A stretch of 64,000 bases of DNA. It comes from CAYUVA01 sp964448115 [NCBI: uncultured bacterium]. Lineage in GTDB: Bacteria > CAYUVA01. This document shows, piece by piece, positions 9,427 through 18,716 of this stretch. Where the stretch lies: assembly GCA_964448115.1 (NCBI GenBank), contig CAYUVA010000012.1:23689-87688 (forward strand), in the 5' to 3' direction. Both the position numbers and the translations under genes were made by a program. Every line of letters begins with the position of its first letter. Positions within the stretch are counted from its first letter, which is position 1. The notes under the pieces were generated by a model. That model searched no databases. It saw only the letters and a list, made by a program, of their open reading frames with translations, and was not told where the DNA came from.

Positions 9427-10233
9427 TTAGCTGCGCTCGAAGCGATCTGAATTCTGGAATTCCTTGAGCTGCTCAATAGTCTCTAACCCTAGCTCCTCGG
9501 CAATCTGTAGTAGCCTTATGAAGACCTGCGCGCAAGCCCTAGCGTCCCCAAGCGCCCTATGCCGGCCGCTAATATTTATATTCAACGCATGGCAAAGGTC
9601 ATCCAGATTCCTCCTCTTCTGCCCTCGCATCAATCTTCGCGCCAGCTTGACTGTGCAGAAACGTTCATTAGTAATTACCTGACCCGAATAGCGACGAATC
9701 TCCTCTTTGATAAATCCGAAGTCGAAATGTACATTATGCGCAACCATAGCCCTATCTCCCATGAAGTCTATAAATCGAGGCATTACCTCCTCGGCTCTGG
9801 GCGCCTTTTGTACCATTAGCTGGGTTATGCCGGTCAATCGCTCGATAAAGGATGGTATCTCACAGCAGGGATTGACCAGAGATACGAATTGATCCACCAC
9901 CTTGCCTTGGCTTATGATCACACCAGCTATTTCAGTTATTCGCGAGTTCCTCGGCGAGATGCCGGTAGTCTCCACATCCACGGCTATATATTCGAGGTCG
10001 GTCAGGAACTTGCGCTCAAGGATATCCTGCCTTTTGCACCAGTAGCCGTTTTGATCCTTGATGAAGCGATGATCTCGATGAAACAAGGCATCGACTATCT
10101 TCTCCGCCATTTGGTCGTTGCCACCCTCCAGAAGCAGATAATCCGAGTAGATCTCTGTATAGTGAAGCGACTCTTTATCATTCAACACCTGATCAATGCG
10201 GTTGATGATCTCGTTGTCATCGATAAGTTTCAT
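9427..10233 (-). CDS. DEDDh 3'-5' exonuclease (DnaQ/PolC-type) with N-terminal helical domain
   Basis: The 268-residue protein has a DnaQ-like exonuclease core: Exo I with D86 and E88 (YIAVDVETTG), Exo II with NVHFDFGF, and Exo III with H and D in RHRALGDA. Such domains remove 3' nucleotides from DNA or RNA. The first 70 residues are a separate small helical domain (YSDYLLLEG...) that looks like a nucleic-acid-binding helix-turn-helix of the HB1/HARE type; this is inference. It starts four bases after the stop of the spermidine-synthase-like gene, so the two are co-transcribed. It may be a stand-alone proofreading or repair nuclease rather than the replicative epsilon subunit. Confidence 0.82.
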   Translation of the reverse strand: MKLIDDNEIINRIDQVLNDKESLHYTEIYSDYLLLEGGNDQMAEKIVDALFHRDHRFIKDQNGYWCKRQDILERKFLTDLEYIAVDVETTGISPRNSRITEIAGVIISQGKVVDQFVSLVNPCCEIPSFIERLTGITQLMVQKAPRAEEVMPRFIDFMGDRAMVAHNVHFDFGFIKEEIRRYSGQVITNERFCTVKLARRLMRGQKRRNLDDLCHALNINISGRHRALGDARACAQVFIRLLQIAEELGLETIEQLKEFQNSDRFERS

Positions 10234-10237
10234 CTTT

Positions 10238-12643
10238 TCAAGCCTTCAGCATACAGATAGCAGCTATGATATAAATAGCACCTGAGAGCATAAAAAGAAA
10301 GGTGAATCCGATGGTCATGGCTATAAACATGGCTGCAATGGAGCCGATGACCGATGCGCAGCCATTTATACCCCAGCACCAAGGAGTAAACTTGGTTTTC
10401 CTTTGTGATACCATAAGCAAGCCTGATGGAAAGGGCATGCCTAGCAATAATCCTATCGGTGCAGTGATGACAAGCGCGATAGCTACTCTGATAAAAAATG
10501 GGATGCCCAGTAGGCTATCGAGCAGTGGGAAAACCAGAGATACATATAATGTGATCAAGCAAACCAGCGCTATTACGACCAGGGTAACATTTCTTTTGGC
10601 TTTATCCTGCAATCTCGAGGCTAGCAGGCTGCCGACCCCGGTAAAGACCAATATCGAAAGCAGCACAACGGTTATCGAGTAGATCGGATGCCCCAAGAAC
10701 AGGTTCAGCTTCTGGATCAAAGAGATCTCCATGAACATGAAGCCGACGCCCAGGCAAGTGAAATAAACCAGAAAAAATCCAGAGCCAGGCATCCGAATCC
10801 CGTCTTTGTTGTTCTTGTAAAGTGGATAAAGGATAAAAAGCACCGAGAGGAAGATCGCCTGGATGAATAAGACGATAAGAATTATCTCTCCGATGGGGAA
10901 ACTAGCGCCATCCTGACCGCCTACACCACTGGGAGAGAGTCTGAAGTCATGCCACTTGTAGTACTTGAAGAAAAACGGCGCATCATCATATACCGGCACG
11001 ATGTTATATCGGTACATTTCATAGAAAGCTTGCGGATCATCGCTGTTAAGCAAGCCATAAAAAGCGTTGTTCCCCACCCGTCCAGGCAGGTAGAGTTTCT
11101 CAAAGCCATTTTTATCGGCAAAACTACGCAATGTATCTATCTCTCGTCTGGTCAGGGGAGTTTTCTTGAGGATAAAGCTGGCGTAAGTCCCCTCGCCGAT
11201 GACCGCAATATTATCCCTTGGATGTCCCATATCGGCACACTCGAAGGCTACTATGGCGAGTGAACATAGCCTGAGCACCTCCCGTGGAGGACGAAACATG
11301 TAGCGGATATAGCATATAGTGCCGTCATCCTTGAGATGAGCCAGCATATCGAGGATGGCTTCTACTGTATAGAGGTAATTCTCGCTGAGCGTATATGCTC
11401 CCGATGCCAGCCCTGACCAGGTGTCCACGCCAGATAACTGGATATGGTCATACTGCTGCTTGCTTCTCCTGATGAAGCTCCTTCCCTCGCAATAGTGGAT
11501 ATCTACCAGCTTGTGTTGATAAAGATTTCCCGTGAAGTCAGCGAAATACCTGCCGGGTATATCGACCATGACCCGGTTCAGCTCAGCGCCATCTACCCTT
11601 GAGGCTCCGTTTTTCAGCGCGGTGAGGATGTCTATACCCCCGCCTAATCCGATTGCAAGCACCTTCGGTGCATCGTGCAATTGGTATGCTACTGAATAAA
11701 GTGCATGATCCAGCGCTTCCAACTTGCTAAAGTCCCCATCGAAGGCGGTAAGCATGGTGCCAGCGTCTCCATCTATCGAGATCCCGTACTGCGGGGGGAT
11801 GTAGCCCTTATAGCGGTCGCTTAAACCGACTATATGCATCGGCGCCGGATGCTCGCTGATAGAGGTTACATCCAGGCGGGATATCAGGCTCCACTTGGAG
11901 AAGACGATGCGAGGGGCGTAGCCCTGCTTGGATAGCGCAAGCATCTCCGCCAGTCCCTTGCTCGGACAAGGAGGGACGCGCAGGGCGGTAGGAGATATGA
12001 CAAACAGGAAGACAAAGATAAAAACTGATCCACCGACCTTTAGATAATCCCAACACTTTAAGGATCCAAGAGAAAATAAAATAAAGGCTGCTAATGGTAA
12101 TGTCGCACAGATTATTAAAACACGCGGCGCACCTAGAGGTGATATCAAGCCAGCCACCAGCAGGCATCCTACCCCGGCGCCGAGTAGATCCCAGAAATAG
12201 ATGCGACTTATTCTCGCTGGATACATGGTAAAAGAGGCGCCAATAATCACCCCGGCAAAGAAAAATGGCACAAACAACAATAGGTAATATAAGAACAGGT
12301 AGATCAACTGTATTGGCTCAGACCAAACCTTGAACGGATCCAGCGGTATCTCTCTAAGTAGAATATAGGCTACAATAGTGCTTATCGAGAAAAATAGCGA
12401 ATTATCGGACAGCATCCTCTTATGCGCATCGTCTCTGGCAAGGCTGCTGCTTACCGACAGATAAGCCCCGGATGCGCCGAAGCCCAACAGCACGATACTT
12501 ATAACCATGAAGGCGAAGTGGTACCATATCGTTATACTGCATATCCGAGTTAGCAGGATCTCCAGTGAAAGCACCGAACAGGAGACCAGGAAGATCCCGG
12601 CATAGACGCTGCTGGAGAATCGATTCGAGGTGTTATAATTCAT
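10238..12643 (-). CDS. Membrane-embedded spermidine-synthase-like protein
   Basis: An N-terminal bundle of about seven membrane helices is followed by a soluble Rossmann domain of the spermine/spermidine synthase type (LAIGLGGGIDILTAL, then an acidic GAELN end of strand 2), and then about six more membrane helices. This fused-transporter architecture is widespread in environmental bacteria, and its substrate is generally unknown. The start at ATG 12643 is preferred because AAGGAT lies five to six bases ahead. An upstream TTG at 12667 would add eight residues and lacks such a site. It is divergent from the cysteine-dioxygenase-like gene across a gap of about 200 bases. Confidence 0.78.
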   Translation of the reverse strand: MNYNTSNRFSSSVYAGIFLVSCSVLSLEILLTRICSITIWYHFAFMVISIVLLGFGASGAYLSVSSSLARDDAHKRMLSDNSLFFSISTIVAYILLREIPLDPFKVWSEPIQLIYLFLYYLLLFVPFFFAGVIIGASFTMYPARISRIYFWDLLGAGVGCLLVAGLISPLGAPRVLIICATLPLAAFILFSLGSLKCWDYLKVGGSVFIFVFLFVISPTALRVPPCPSKGLAEMLALSKQGYAPRIVFSKWSLISRLDVTSISEHPAPMHIVGLSDRYKGYIPPQYGISIDGDAGTMLTAFDGDFSKLEALDHALYSVAYQLHDAPKVLAIGLGGGIDILTALKNGASRVDGAELNRVMVDIPGRYFADFTGNLYQHKLVDIHYCEGRSFIRRSKQQYDHIQLSGVDTWSGLASGAYTLSENYLYTVEAILDMLAHLKDDGTICYIRYMFRPPREVLRLCSLAIVAFECADMGHPRDNIAVIGEGTYASFILKKTPLTRREIDTLRSFADKNGFEKLYLPGRVGNNAFYGLLNSDDPQAFYEMYRYNIVPVYDDAPFFFKYYKWHDFRLSPSGVGGQDGASFPIGEIILIVLFIQAIFLSVLFILYPLYKNNKDGIRMPGSGFFLVYFTCLGVGFMFMEISLIQKLNLFLGHPIYSITVVLLSILVFTGVGSLLASRLQDKAKRNVTLVVIALVCLITLYVSLVFPLLDSLLGIPFFIRVAIALVITAPIGLLLGMPFPSGLLMVSQRKTKFTPWCWGINGCASVIGSIAAMFIAMTIGFTFLFMLSGAIYIIAAICMLKA

Positions 12644-12849
12644 TTCTATCCTTGAGCTATTATTCAAGCTTAAAAAAATCGAAGGATAATGTATATCAAT
12701 TCATGCTGGATCTTCAAATTTGGCGACTATTAATTCTGCATTATTTTGGCTTTTTTGCATGGAAATATTCCCTCTCCCAGTGGAGTCTGTCTCAACTTGG
12801 TTTTATTAGTTAGCTTTGCTAGCATTAGTAGTTGTTTGTGGCATAATAA

Positions 12850-13704
12850 ATGCATCAAGAGAACCCAATGAACATTGCAGCAGATCATATCGAGTTTCGC
12901 CGTTTCATACTTCAGTGCGAGCGCATCATCGCCCAGATCGATGACTATGCTGATCGCCTGGAAGCGCTGGTTGAGCCATTCAACAGACTTCTATTGGAGC
13001 GTCGCCTGGTCGAGGATGCTGTTATGCGCCTTTTCAAGGATGAGGATTATCTAAGAAGCCAGTCGAGTTGTCTGCATAAGAATGAGCTTAAGTTATATCG
13101 CGATCCACACGATGAGTTCTCGGTTCGACTATTTCTATGGCAGGCTGGAGTGATGTCCGAGATACATGATCACGGCAGTTGGGGGCTGGTCGGATGCGCT
13201 CTAAATCAACTCAAGATTCTTCATTATCGAAGGCTCGATGATGGTTCTAAACCTGGTTTCGCCGAGTTGGAACCGAGCAAACAAGTTTTTCTGGAGCCTG
13301 GACAGTGCGAGAAGGTGTTTCCCTTCAACCATGGCATCCACCAGGTCGGAGCTGATGTGATCAAGCCGGCTATATCGATCAGCCTTTATCTCAAGCCACT
13401 GCGTAAGGGATATATCTACGCTTTTAACCGGTTGCTCAACAAGTGTTGGAAGGAGTATCCGACTATTGTTGAAAAAAAGTACCTCGCAACCTTGCTTTTC
13501 GAGCACTTCGAGAGCAGCAGCAGGTATAATGCGCTGTGGGCAGCGAGCGATGATAGAACACCACTGGTGAGACTGGAGGCGATGAAATTACTTTTAAAAG
13601 TCGCGCCGGAGAGGAGGCAGGATATCATCGAGAAAGGTTTGCACGATCCTGCACAGGAGGTTCGTAAGGGGCTAAAGGAATATCTGGAGGGGATAGGCGA
13701 CTAG
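12850..13704 (+). CDS. Cysteine-dioxygenase-like cupin with C-terminal helical extension
   Basis: The 284-residue protein resembles the cysteine dioxygenase type I family, which oxidises cysteine or related thiols with a non-haem iron bound by three histidines. The ligand motif HDH is at 106-108 (SEIHDHGSW) and the third His is H161 or H164 (FNHGIHQV). Known family members have about 200 residues. Here residues from about 200 onward form helical HEAT-like repeats (TPLVRLEAMKLLLKVAPERR, then DPAQEVRKGL), which is an unusual addition. Starts are possible at 12850 and 12868. The stop overlaps the GTG of the next gene. Substrate and the function of the tail are unknown. Confidence 0.72.
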   Translation: MHQENPMNIAADHIEFRRFILQCERIIAQIDDYADRLEALVEPFNRLLLERRLVEDAVMRLFKDEDYLRSQSSCLHKNELKLYRDPHDEFSVRLFLWQAGVMSEIHDHGSWGLVGCALNQLKILHYRRLDDGSKPGFAELEPSKQVFLEPGQCEKVFPFNHGIHQVGADVIKPAISISLYLKPLRKGYIYAFNRLLNKCWKEYPTIVEKKYLATLLFEHFESSSRYNALWAASDDRTPLVRLEAMKLLLKVAPERRQDIIEKGLHDPAQEVRKGLKEYLEGIGD

Positions 13705-15104
13705 TGGTACCTGCACAGAAACCGAATATCGCAGTATTTACGCCGCTTAATCCGATCAAAAGCGGCATCTCGGATTATAACCATGAGCTTCTCCCCGCAC
13801 TTGCCAAGCATTATTATATCGATGTCTTTGTGGATGATAGCCCCTGGGATTTCCCTGTATCCACTGATAAATACCGGGTTTTTCATCATCTTAACTTTGC
13901 AAGGCTGTACAATGAAAAACGCTACCAGGCGGTTATTTATCATCTGGGGAATAACCTTTTCTCTAACTACATGTATTCCTACCTCGCCAATTATCCAGGA
14001 GTAGTCGTACTGCATGACACAGTGCTGCACGGGCTTCGAGCCATGCACTATCTGGGTCGTAACCAGCGCGAGCACTACGAGGCGGAGATTATGTTTTCCC
14101 ATGGTGAAGGAGCGCTATCGGTGGCTAATCTTGTTGCCTCTGGGATGGTCAGTCCCTTGCTATTGCGCATATTCCCCATGCTTCGTATCCCCGTGGAATC
14201 GGCTAAGATCGTCCTGGTGCACTCCAGGGCGGCAATGGAACAGGTCGTTTTCAGCTTCCCAGGTGCAAAGGTACAGACAGTGCCCATGGCGTTTAGGGAT
14301 CCGTATCCACACCTGCAAAAGGAAACACAAGAAGGGCATCGTGATTCCCTGAACATCGATGTCGATGCCTATCCAGTGTTAGGTAGCTTCGGATTCGTTA
14401 CCCAGCACAAGCGACTATCGATCATCCTGCCCATATTCAAGGATCTTTTGCGTAAGTATCCCCGCGCCAAGTACTATATTGTCGGCAAAGTACTTCCCGA
14501 GTACGAAAATGAGCTTGCCGAGCTTATCCAAGGGAGCGATCTTTCCCAGAGCGTTATCCCTACCGGCTATGTGGATATGGAGACCTACTACCGCTACATG
14601 CGGGCTGTGGATATTGCAATAAACCTGAGGTACCCCACCTACGGCGAAACCTCTGCATCGCTCATTCGCCTTCTCGGTTGCGGGGTGCCTACCATTGTGA
14701 GCAATCTTCACCAGTTCGCACAGATCCCTGACTCGGCGGTCGCCAAGGTCGATATATATCCGAATGAAGTTGATCAGCTCAGGCAGATGCTTGAGCTACT
14801 AATCGAGGATAAAAAGGTGCGAGATACGCTCGCTGCAAATGCTGCGGCTTATATCTCAAAGAACAACTCACTTACTGACACTATCTCAGCATACAAACAG
14901 GCTATCGATTTTGCTATGCAGCAGCCGTTCAAACCGTCTTTATTATTACTTCACAAGGAGTTGAGCCACCTAACCTTTAAGAGCCATATACTTACTGGGA
15001 TGGGCAAGGGCATCTTAGGTGATATAACGAAGCGATACCCTGAGGATGTGAGCTTTATGGTGTCGAAGCTATTGCTTCGCGCCTGGAATAAGGTGGTTCG
15101 GTAG
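13704..15104 (+). CDS. Family 4-type glycosyltransferase
   Basis: The 466-residue protein has a GT-B fold. Its N-terminus is NIAVFTPLNPIKSGISDY, the GlyxxGly-type segment that opens many GT4 enzymes. The C-terminal half has YIVGKVLPEYENE and a donor-site stretch GETSASLIRLLGCGVPTIVS, where an acidic residue normally contacts the nucleotide sugar. The start is GTG at 13704, overlapping the previous stop by one base, so translation is coupled. A likely role is sugar transfer in glycan or glycolipid synthesis. Acceptor and donor are unknown. Confidence 0.82.
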   Translation: MVPAQKPNIAVFTPLNPIKSGISDYNHELLPALAKHYYIDVFVDDSPWDFPVSTDKYRVFHHLNFARLYNEKRYQAVIYHLGNNLFSNYMYSYLANYPGVVVLHDTVLHGLRAMHYLGRNQREHYEAEIMFSHGEGALSVANLVASGMVSPLLLRIFPMLRIPVESAKIVLVHSRAAMEQVVFSFPGAKVQTVPMAFRDPYPHLQKETQEGHRDSLNIDVDAYPVLGSFGFVTQHKRLSIILPIFKDLLRKYPRAKYYIVGKVLPEYENELAELIQGSDLSQSVIPTGYVDMETYYRYMRAVDIAINLRYPTYGETSASLIRLLGCGVPTIVSNLHQFAQIPDSAVAKVDIYPNEVDQLRQMLELLIEDKKVRDTLAANAAAYISKNNSLTDTISAYKQAIDFAMQQPFKPSLLLLHKELSHLTFKSHILTGMGKGILGDITKRYPEDVSFMVSKLLLRAWNKVVR

Positions 15105-15160
15105 TACAAACCGATGTAACAAAGGCAAACTGCCTATAAACAGTCCAGATGAGGCGATAC

Positions 15161-16048
15161 ATGGAGAATTTAGTTGCCACCGCTGATGGCGTAAAGCTTT
15201 TCTATCGTGATTACGGGGAGGGCTTGCCACTGGTGCTCTGCAATGGCTTTGCCTGCAACGATTATGCCTGGAAATACATGGTTCGACACTTCCAGGACAA
15301 GATGAGGGTGATACTTTGGGATTATCGTGGACATGGTCGCTCCAGCCTCCCTGCCAGGGTTGAACCGTTTGAATTCAGCCTTTTCATCGATGATCTTTTC
15401 ACGGTACTGGATAATGCTGGAGTAGAAAAAGGCGTTTTTGCCGGGCATAGCATGGGAGTACAGACTATCCTGGAGGCTTACCGTCGGGATGCAAAGCGAG
15501 TTGCTGGGCTTATACCGATCTGCGGCAGTTTCAAGAACCCTGTGGAGACCTTTCAGGGCTTGCGTATCTTCCATTATCTTATGCCTTATCTCTTCGTTGG
15601 GATGCGCCATTTACCGCAGATGCTCAGCTTCTCATCTAAGCACATCTTCAACGGCGAGCTTGGATGGCTGGTTGCTATTACAATCGGCATCAACGGGTAT
15701 TTGATCAACAAGGAGGACTTCATGCCCTACCTGGATCACCTGGCGACCAGGGACTGGTGTTTCATGGGCGAGCTGGCAAGGGCGATGAGGGAGCAGTCCG
15801 CTGATGACTTGCTTGAACGGGTAAAGGTTCCCACTTTGGTGGTCGCCGGTGATGAGGATAAGTTTACCCCCCTTGAGCTATCCCTTGAGATGGCAAACAG
15901 GATTCCCAATGCCGAGCTGCTCGTGGTCAAGCACGGGATGCATACGACTACACTTGAGCAACCGGAGCTGGTGAACCTCAGGATAGAGAAATGGCTTTGC
16001 AAGCATGGTTTCTTGATAAAAAAACAAGAAGGTAAGGTGCAGCGATGA
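15161..16048 (+). CDS. Alpha/beta hydrolase
   Basis: About 295 residues with the alpha/beta hydrolase fold: an oxyanion region CNGFACNDYAW, a WDYRGHGRS segment, the nucleophile elbow GHSMG with Ser, an acidic residue in VAGDEDKFTP and a final His in KHGMHTTTLEQ. The chemistry is likely ester, lactone or C-C bond cleavage; substrate unknown. ATG 15161 is preferred over ATG 15149, because GAGG lies six bases ahead of it and MENLVATADGVKLFY is a typical family start. The stop overlaps the start of the FAD oxidase by four bases, so these two are coupled. Confidence 0.85.
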   Translation: MENLVATADGVKLFYRDYGEGLPLVLCNGFACNDYAWKYMVRHFQDKMRVILWDYRGHGRSSLPARVEPFEFSLFIDDLFTVLDNAGVEKGVFAGHSMGVQTILEAYRRDAKRVAGLIPICGSFKNPVETFQGLRIFHYLMPYLFVGMRHLPQMLSFSSKHIFNGELGWLVAITIGINGYLINKEDFMPYLDHLATRDWCFMGELARAMREQSADDLLERVKVPTLVVAGDEDKFTPLELSLEMANRIPNAELLVVKHGMHTTTLEQPELVNLRIEKWLCKHGFLIKKQEGKVQR

Positions 16049-17580
16049 GTCCTGAAAATACTAGACTCTCGTCGGGTACGATAAGGAAGCTGAAACAAAT
16101 ATTTGGGAAAGAGAATGTCTCCACCGACGAGACCGACAAGATAAGCTACTCCAAGGATATGTTGCCAGCGGGATTGCTGGCGATAAGGCGATTGGAGCCA
16201 CCGCCTCCGCCTGATGTAATCGTCTGGGCACATAAAACCGAGCAAATATGCGAGCTGCTTCAGTTGGCGAACAGCCAGGGCTTCCCGGTCATACCTTATG
16301 GTGCAGGATCCGGCGTCTGCGGAGGTACATTTCCGCTTAGCGGGGGCGTCATATTGGATATGAAGCGGATGGATAAAATTATCGAGCTTGATGACAATTC
16401 CCTTACCGCGAAGATCCAGGCTGGCATCGTGGGGCAGATTCTGGAGATGGAGCTGAACCGAAGGGGCTATACCCTGGGGCATTTCCCATCCTCCATCTAT
16501 TGCTCGACCCTGGGCGGGTGGCTAGTTACACGCAGCGCAGGACAGCTCTCCACCAAGTATGGCAAGATCGAGGATATGGTCATGGGCTTGCAGGTGGTGC
16601 TCCCTAGCGGACAGGTGATCGCCACCAAGGCTGTGCCCCGCAGCGCTACCGGACCCAACTTGACCCAGTTGTTTGTCGGCTCCGAGGGATTGCTCGGTGT
16701 GGTTACAGAAGCGATCATGCGCATCTGTCCCTACCCCCAGGCTATTCGCTATTGTGCATACCTCTTTCCCGATGTACCCAGCGGATGCGAGGCTATTCGC
16801 CTAATACTGAGAAGCGGCGCCAAGCCTGCTGTGGTCAGGCTCTACGATGAGCTGGATACCATGCTGGTCGGCTCCGGCAAGGCTGATGATGAGGGCGATT
16901 CGCTGATCAAGCGCCTTATTGGCTCTTACATCAAGGAGAATGTGCCCGCTGGAGTTCTCAAGGCAGTGGTCAATCACTTCACGGTGGTGGAGAAGCTCTC
17001 CAAGGCGCTCAAGGCGCAGTGCCTCCTCATTCTCGGAATGGAGGGAAGCGAGGAGCTGGTCGAGGCGGAGAGTAGCATTGTTCAAAGGGTGTGCAAAGAG
17101 GCTGGCGGTAAAGACCTGGGAGAAAAGCCGGGATTGAACTGGGAGAAGTCTAGGTATAATGTCTCTTATCGCATGTCCACCGTGTTCGACTCTGGGGCTT
17201 TTGTCGATACCATCGAGGTTGCCATCACCTGGGATCGCCTGACCGAGCTTTACTTTGCGGTTAGAGAGGCACTAGTGCCGCACTGCTTCATCATGGCGCA
17301 CTTCTCACATGCATACCCAGAGGGTTGCTCCATATACTTCACCTTTGTTGGCGCAGCAGATGACGATAAACAAAGTGAAAAGAAATACTTCGAGATATGG
17401 GACAAAGCGCTCAATGCAGTTCTATCTGTAGGGGGCACAATCAGCCACCATCACGGCATCGGCTGGCTGAAGGGCAAGTACATGCCCGCAGAGCACGGGG
17501 ATGCCTTTGAGGTGCTGCGCGCCATAAAAAGCACATTGGATCCAAACAATATACTCAATCCAGGAAAACTGGGATTATAA
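16045..17580 (+). CDS. FAD-linked oxidase (GlcD / alkyl-DHAP-synthase-like)
   Basis: The 511-residue protein has a PCMH/VAO-type FAD domain (PYGAGSGVCGGTFPLSGGVI at about 90-110, then FVGSEGLLGVVTEA) and a C-terminal cap ending LDPNNILNPGKLGL. The triple-His motif SHHHG at about 466-470, together with HFSHAYPEGCSIYFTF, is characteristic of the alkyldihydroxyacetonephosphate-synthase-like branch, which makes the ether bond in plasmalogen-type lipids. The next gene encodes a GlcF-like Fe-S protein, as in D-lactate and glycolate oxidase pairs, and this favours a 2-hydroxyacid dehydrogenase that passes electrons on. Both readings remain open. Confidence 0.82.
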   Translation: MSPENTRLSSGTIRKLKQIFGKENVSTDETDKISYSKDMLPAGLLAIRRLEPPPPPDVIVWAHKTEQICELLQLANSQGFPVIPYGAGSGVCGGTFPLSGGVILDMKRMDKIIELDDNSLTAKIQAGIVGQILEMELNRRGYTLGHFPSSIYCSTLGGWLVTRSAGQLSTKYGKIEDMVMGLQVVLPSGQVIATKAVPRSATGPNLTQLFVGSEGLLGVVTEAIMRICPYPQAIRYCAYLFPDVPSGCEAIRLILRSGAKPAVVRLYDELDTMLVGSGKADDEGDSLIKRLIGSYIKENVPAGVLKAVVNHFTVVEKLSKALKAQCLLILGMEGSEELVEAESSIVQRVCKEAGGKDLGEKPGLNWEKSRYNVSYRMSTVFDSGAFVDTIEVAITWDRLTELYFAVREALVPHCFIMAHFSHAYPEGCSIYFTFVGAADDDKQSEKKYFEIWDKALNAVLSVGGTISHHHGIGWLKGKYMPAEHGDAFEVLRAIKSTLDPNNILNPGKLGL

Positions 17581-18704
17581 TGCTCAACAAGTACCTTAAG
17601 GAACACGCAAAGACGATAAGCTACTGCACCTATTGCCCCAAGATGTGTCGTTTTGCGTGCCCGGTCGGGGTCGCTGATGCCTCTGAGACCTCCATTGTCC
17701 AGGGACGGATGACCTTGCTTCACCTGGCGCTGGGAGGGGCTATCGACTTTGATGAACAGGTAGCCTCTATGGCATATAAATGCTGCACCTGCCTGCACTG
17801 CAATACCTACTGCCGTCATGACTTCAACATACCGGATGTCATGTACGATGCCAGGCGAGCAGCCTATGAACTCGGAGTGGAACCGAAGATAATAACCGAG
17901 CGGATGCTCAACTTTGAGCACTTCAACAATCCATATCCCTTGGATCTGAGGGACGAGCTGGAGGGTCTGGTCGAGGAGCGCTTCTTCGCAAAGGGCGCCT
18001 CCGCGGTCTATTTCCCTGGCTGCAATACTATCTTGAGGCAGCAAAAGAACCTGTTGAATACCCTCGAGATATTCGATGAGCTAGGTATTGATTTTGTCTC
18101 GGTTTGGCAGGATAAGCAGCAGTGTTGCCTGGCACCGATGATTACCGCGGGGAGAACATCTGAGTTCATCGCCCTGGCAAGGGGGATCGCCAGCGCGATG
18201 AGGGACTACAGGCTGATCATCTTTGCTTGTCCGCTTTGTTATTATGCCTTCAGGGTGCTCTATCCTCGGTATGGCTTCAATATAGGCAGAAAGATGCTGC
18301 ACATCAGCGAGTTTTTGCTCGACAGATTGAAGGGCAGTAAAAGGAAACTGAAGCCAGGAGATTATGGTAAGATCGCCTATCATGATCCCTGCTACCTGGG
18401 GCGCTACATGGGGATATATGATGCACCCCGCGAGCTGCTCGTGCTGTGCGTTGGTGATGCTTTCAGCGAGCTTTACCGCGTTCGCCAGGATTCGATTTGC
18501 TGTGGAGCTAACGGGTGGCTGCCTGCTGTCTATCCTCAGACCTCGCGGCGCATCCTAGACTTGAAGCTCGCCGAGTATCGTGAGATGGAATATGATGCCT
18601 TAGTTACCGCCTGCCCTACATGCGAGACCCACTTCAACAAGCGAGCGAAGGATATCGAGGTGCTAGATCTGGTAAACATACTTCGCAATACGCTATATCG
18701 ATAA
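17580..18704 (+). CDS. (Fe-S)-binding oxidoreductase subunit, GlcF/HdrB-like
   Basis: The 374-residue protein has N-terminal ferredoxin-type cysteines (YCTYCPKMCRFACP, then CCTCLHCNTYC) for two 4Fe-4S clusters and a C-terminal CCG region (CCLAP, CPLCYY, YHDPCYLGRY, SICCGANGW, CPTCETHF) like that of HdrB and GlcF. It very likely accepts electrons from the FAD oxidase encoded just upstream; stop and start overlap (TAATG at 17578-17582). The electron sink is not encoded nearby. The protein has no membrane helix, so it is cytoplasmic or peripherally attached. Confidence 0.85.
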   Translation: MLNKYLKEHAKTISYCTYCPKMCRFACPVGVADASETSIVQGRMTLLHLALGGAIDFDEQVASMAYKCCTCLHCNTYCRHDFNIPDVMYDARRAAYELGVEPKIITERMLNFEHFNNPYPLDLRDELEGLVEERFFAKGASAVYFPGCNTILRQQKNLLNTLEIFDELGIDFVSVWQDKQQCCLAPMITAGRTSEFIALARGIASAMRDYRLIIFACPLCYYAFRVLYPRYGFNIGRKMLHISEFLLDRLKGSKRKLKPGDYGKIAYHDPCYLGRYMGIYDAPRELLVLCVGDAFSELYRVRQDSICCGANGWLPAVYPQTSRRILDLKLAEYREMEYDALVTACPTCETHFNKRAKDIEVLDLVNILRNTLYR

Positions 18705-18716
18705 CAAGGTTGGCTC

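Noticed and set aside
12837-12856. Sigma54-like TGGCATAATAAATGCA ahead of the cysteine-dioxygenase-like gene
   Set aside because: GG and GC are 10 bases apart, but the -12 box is imperfect and overlaps the possible start codon at 12850. It would leave a three-base leader to ATG 12868. Probably chance.
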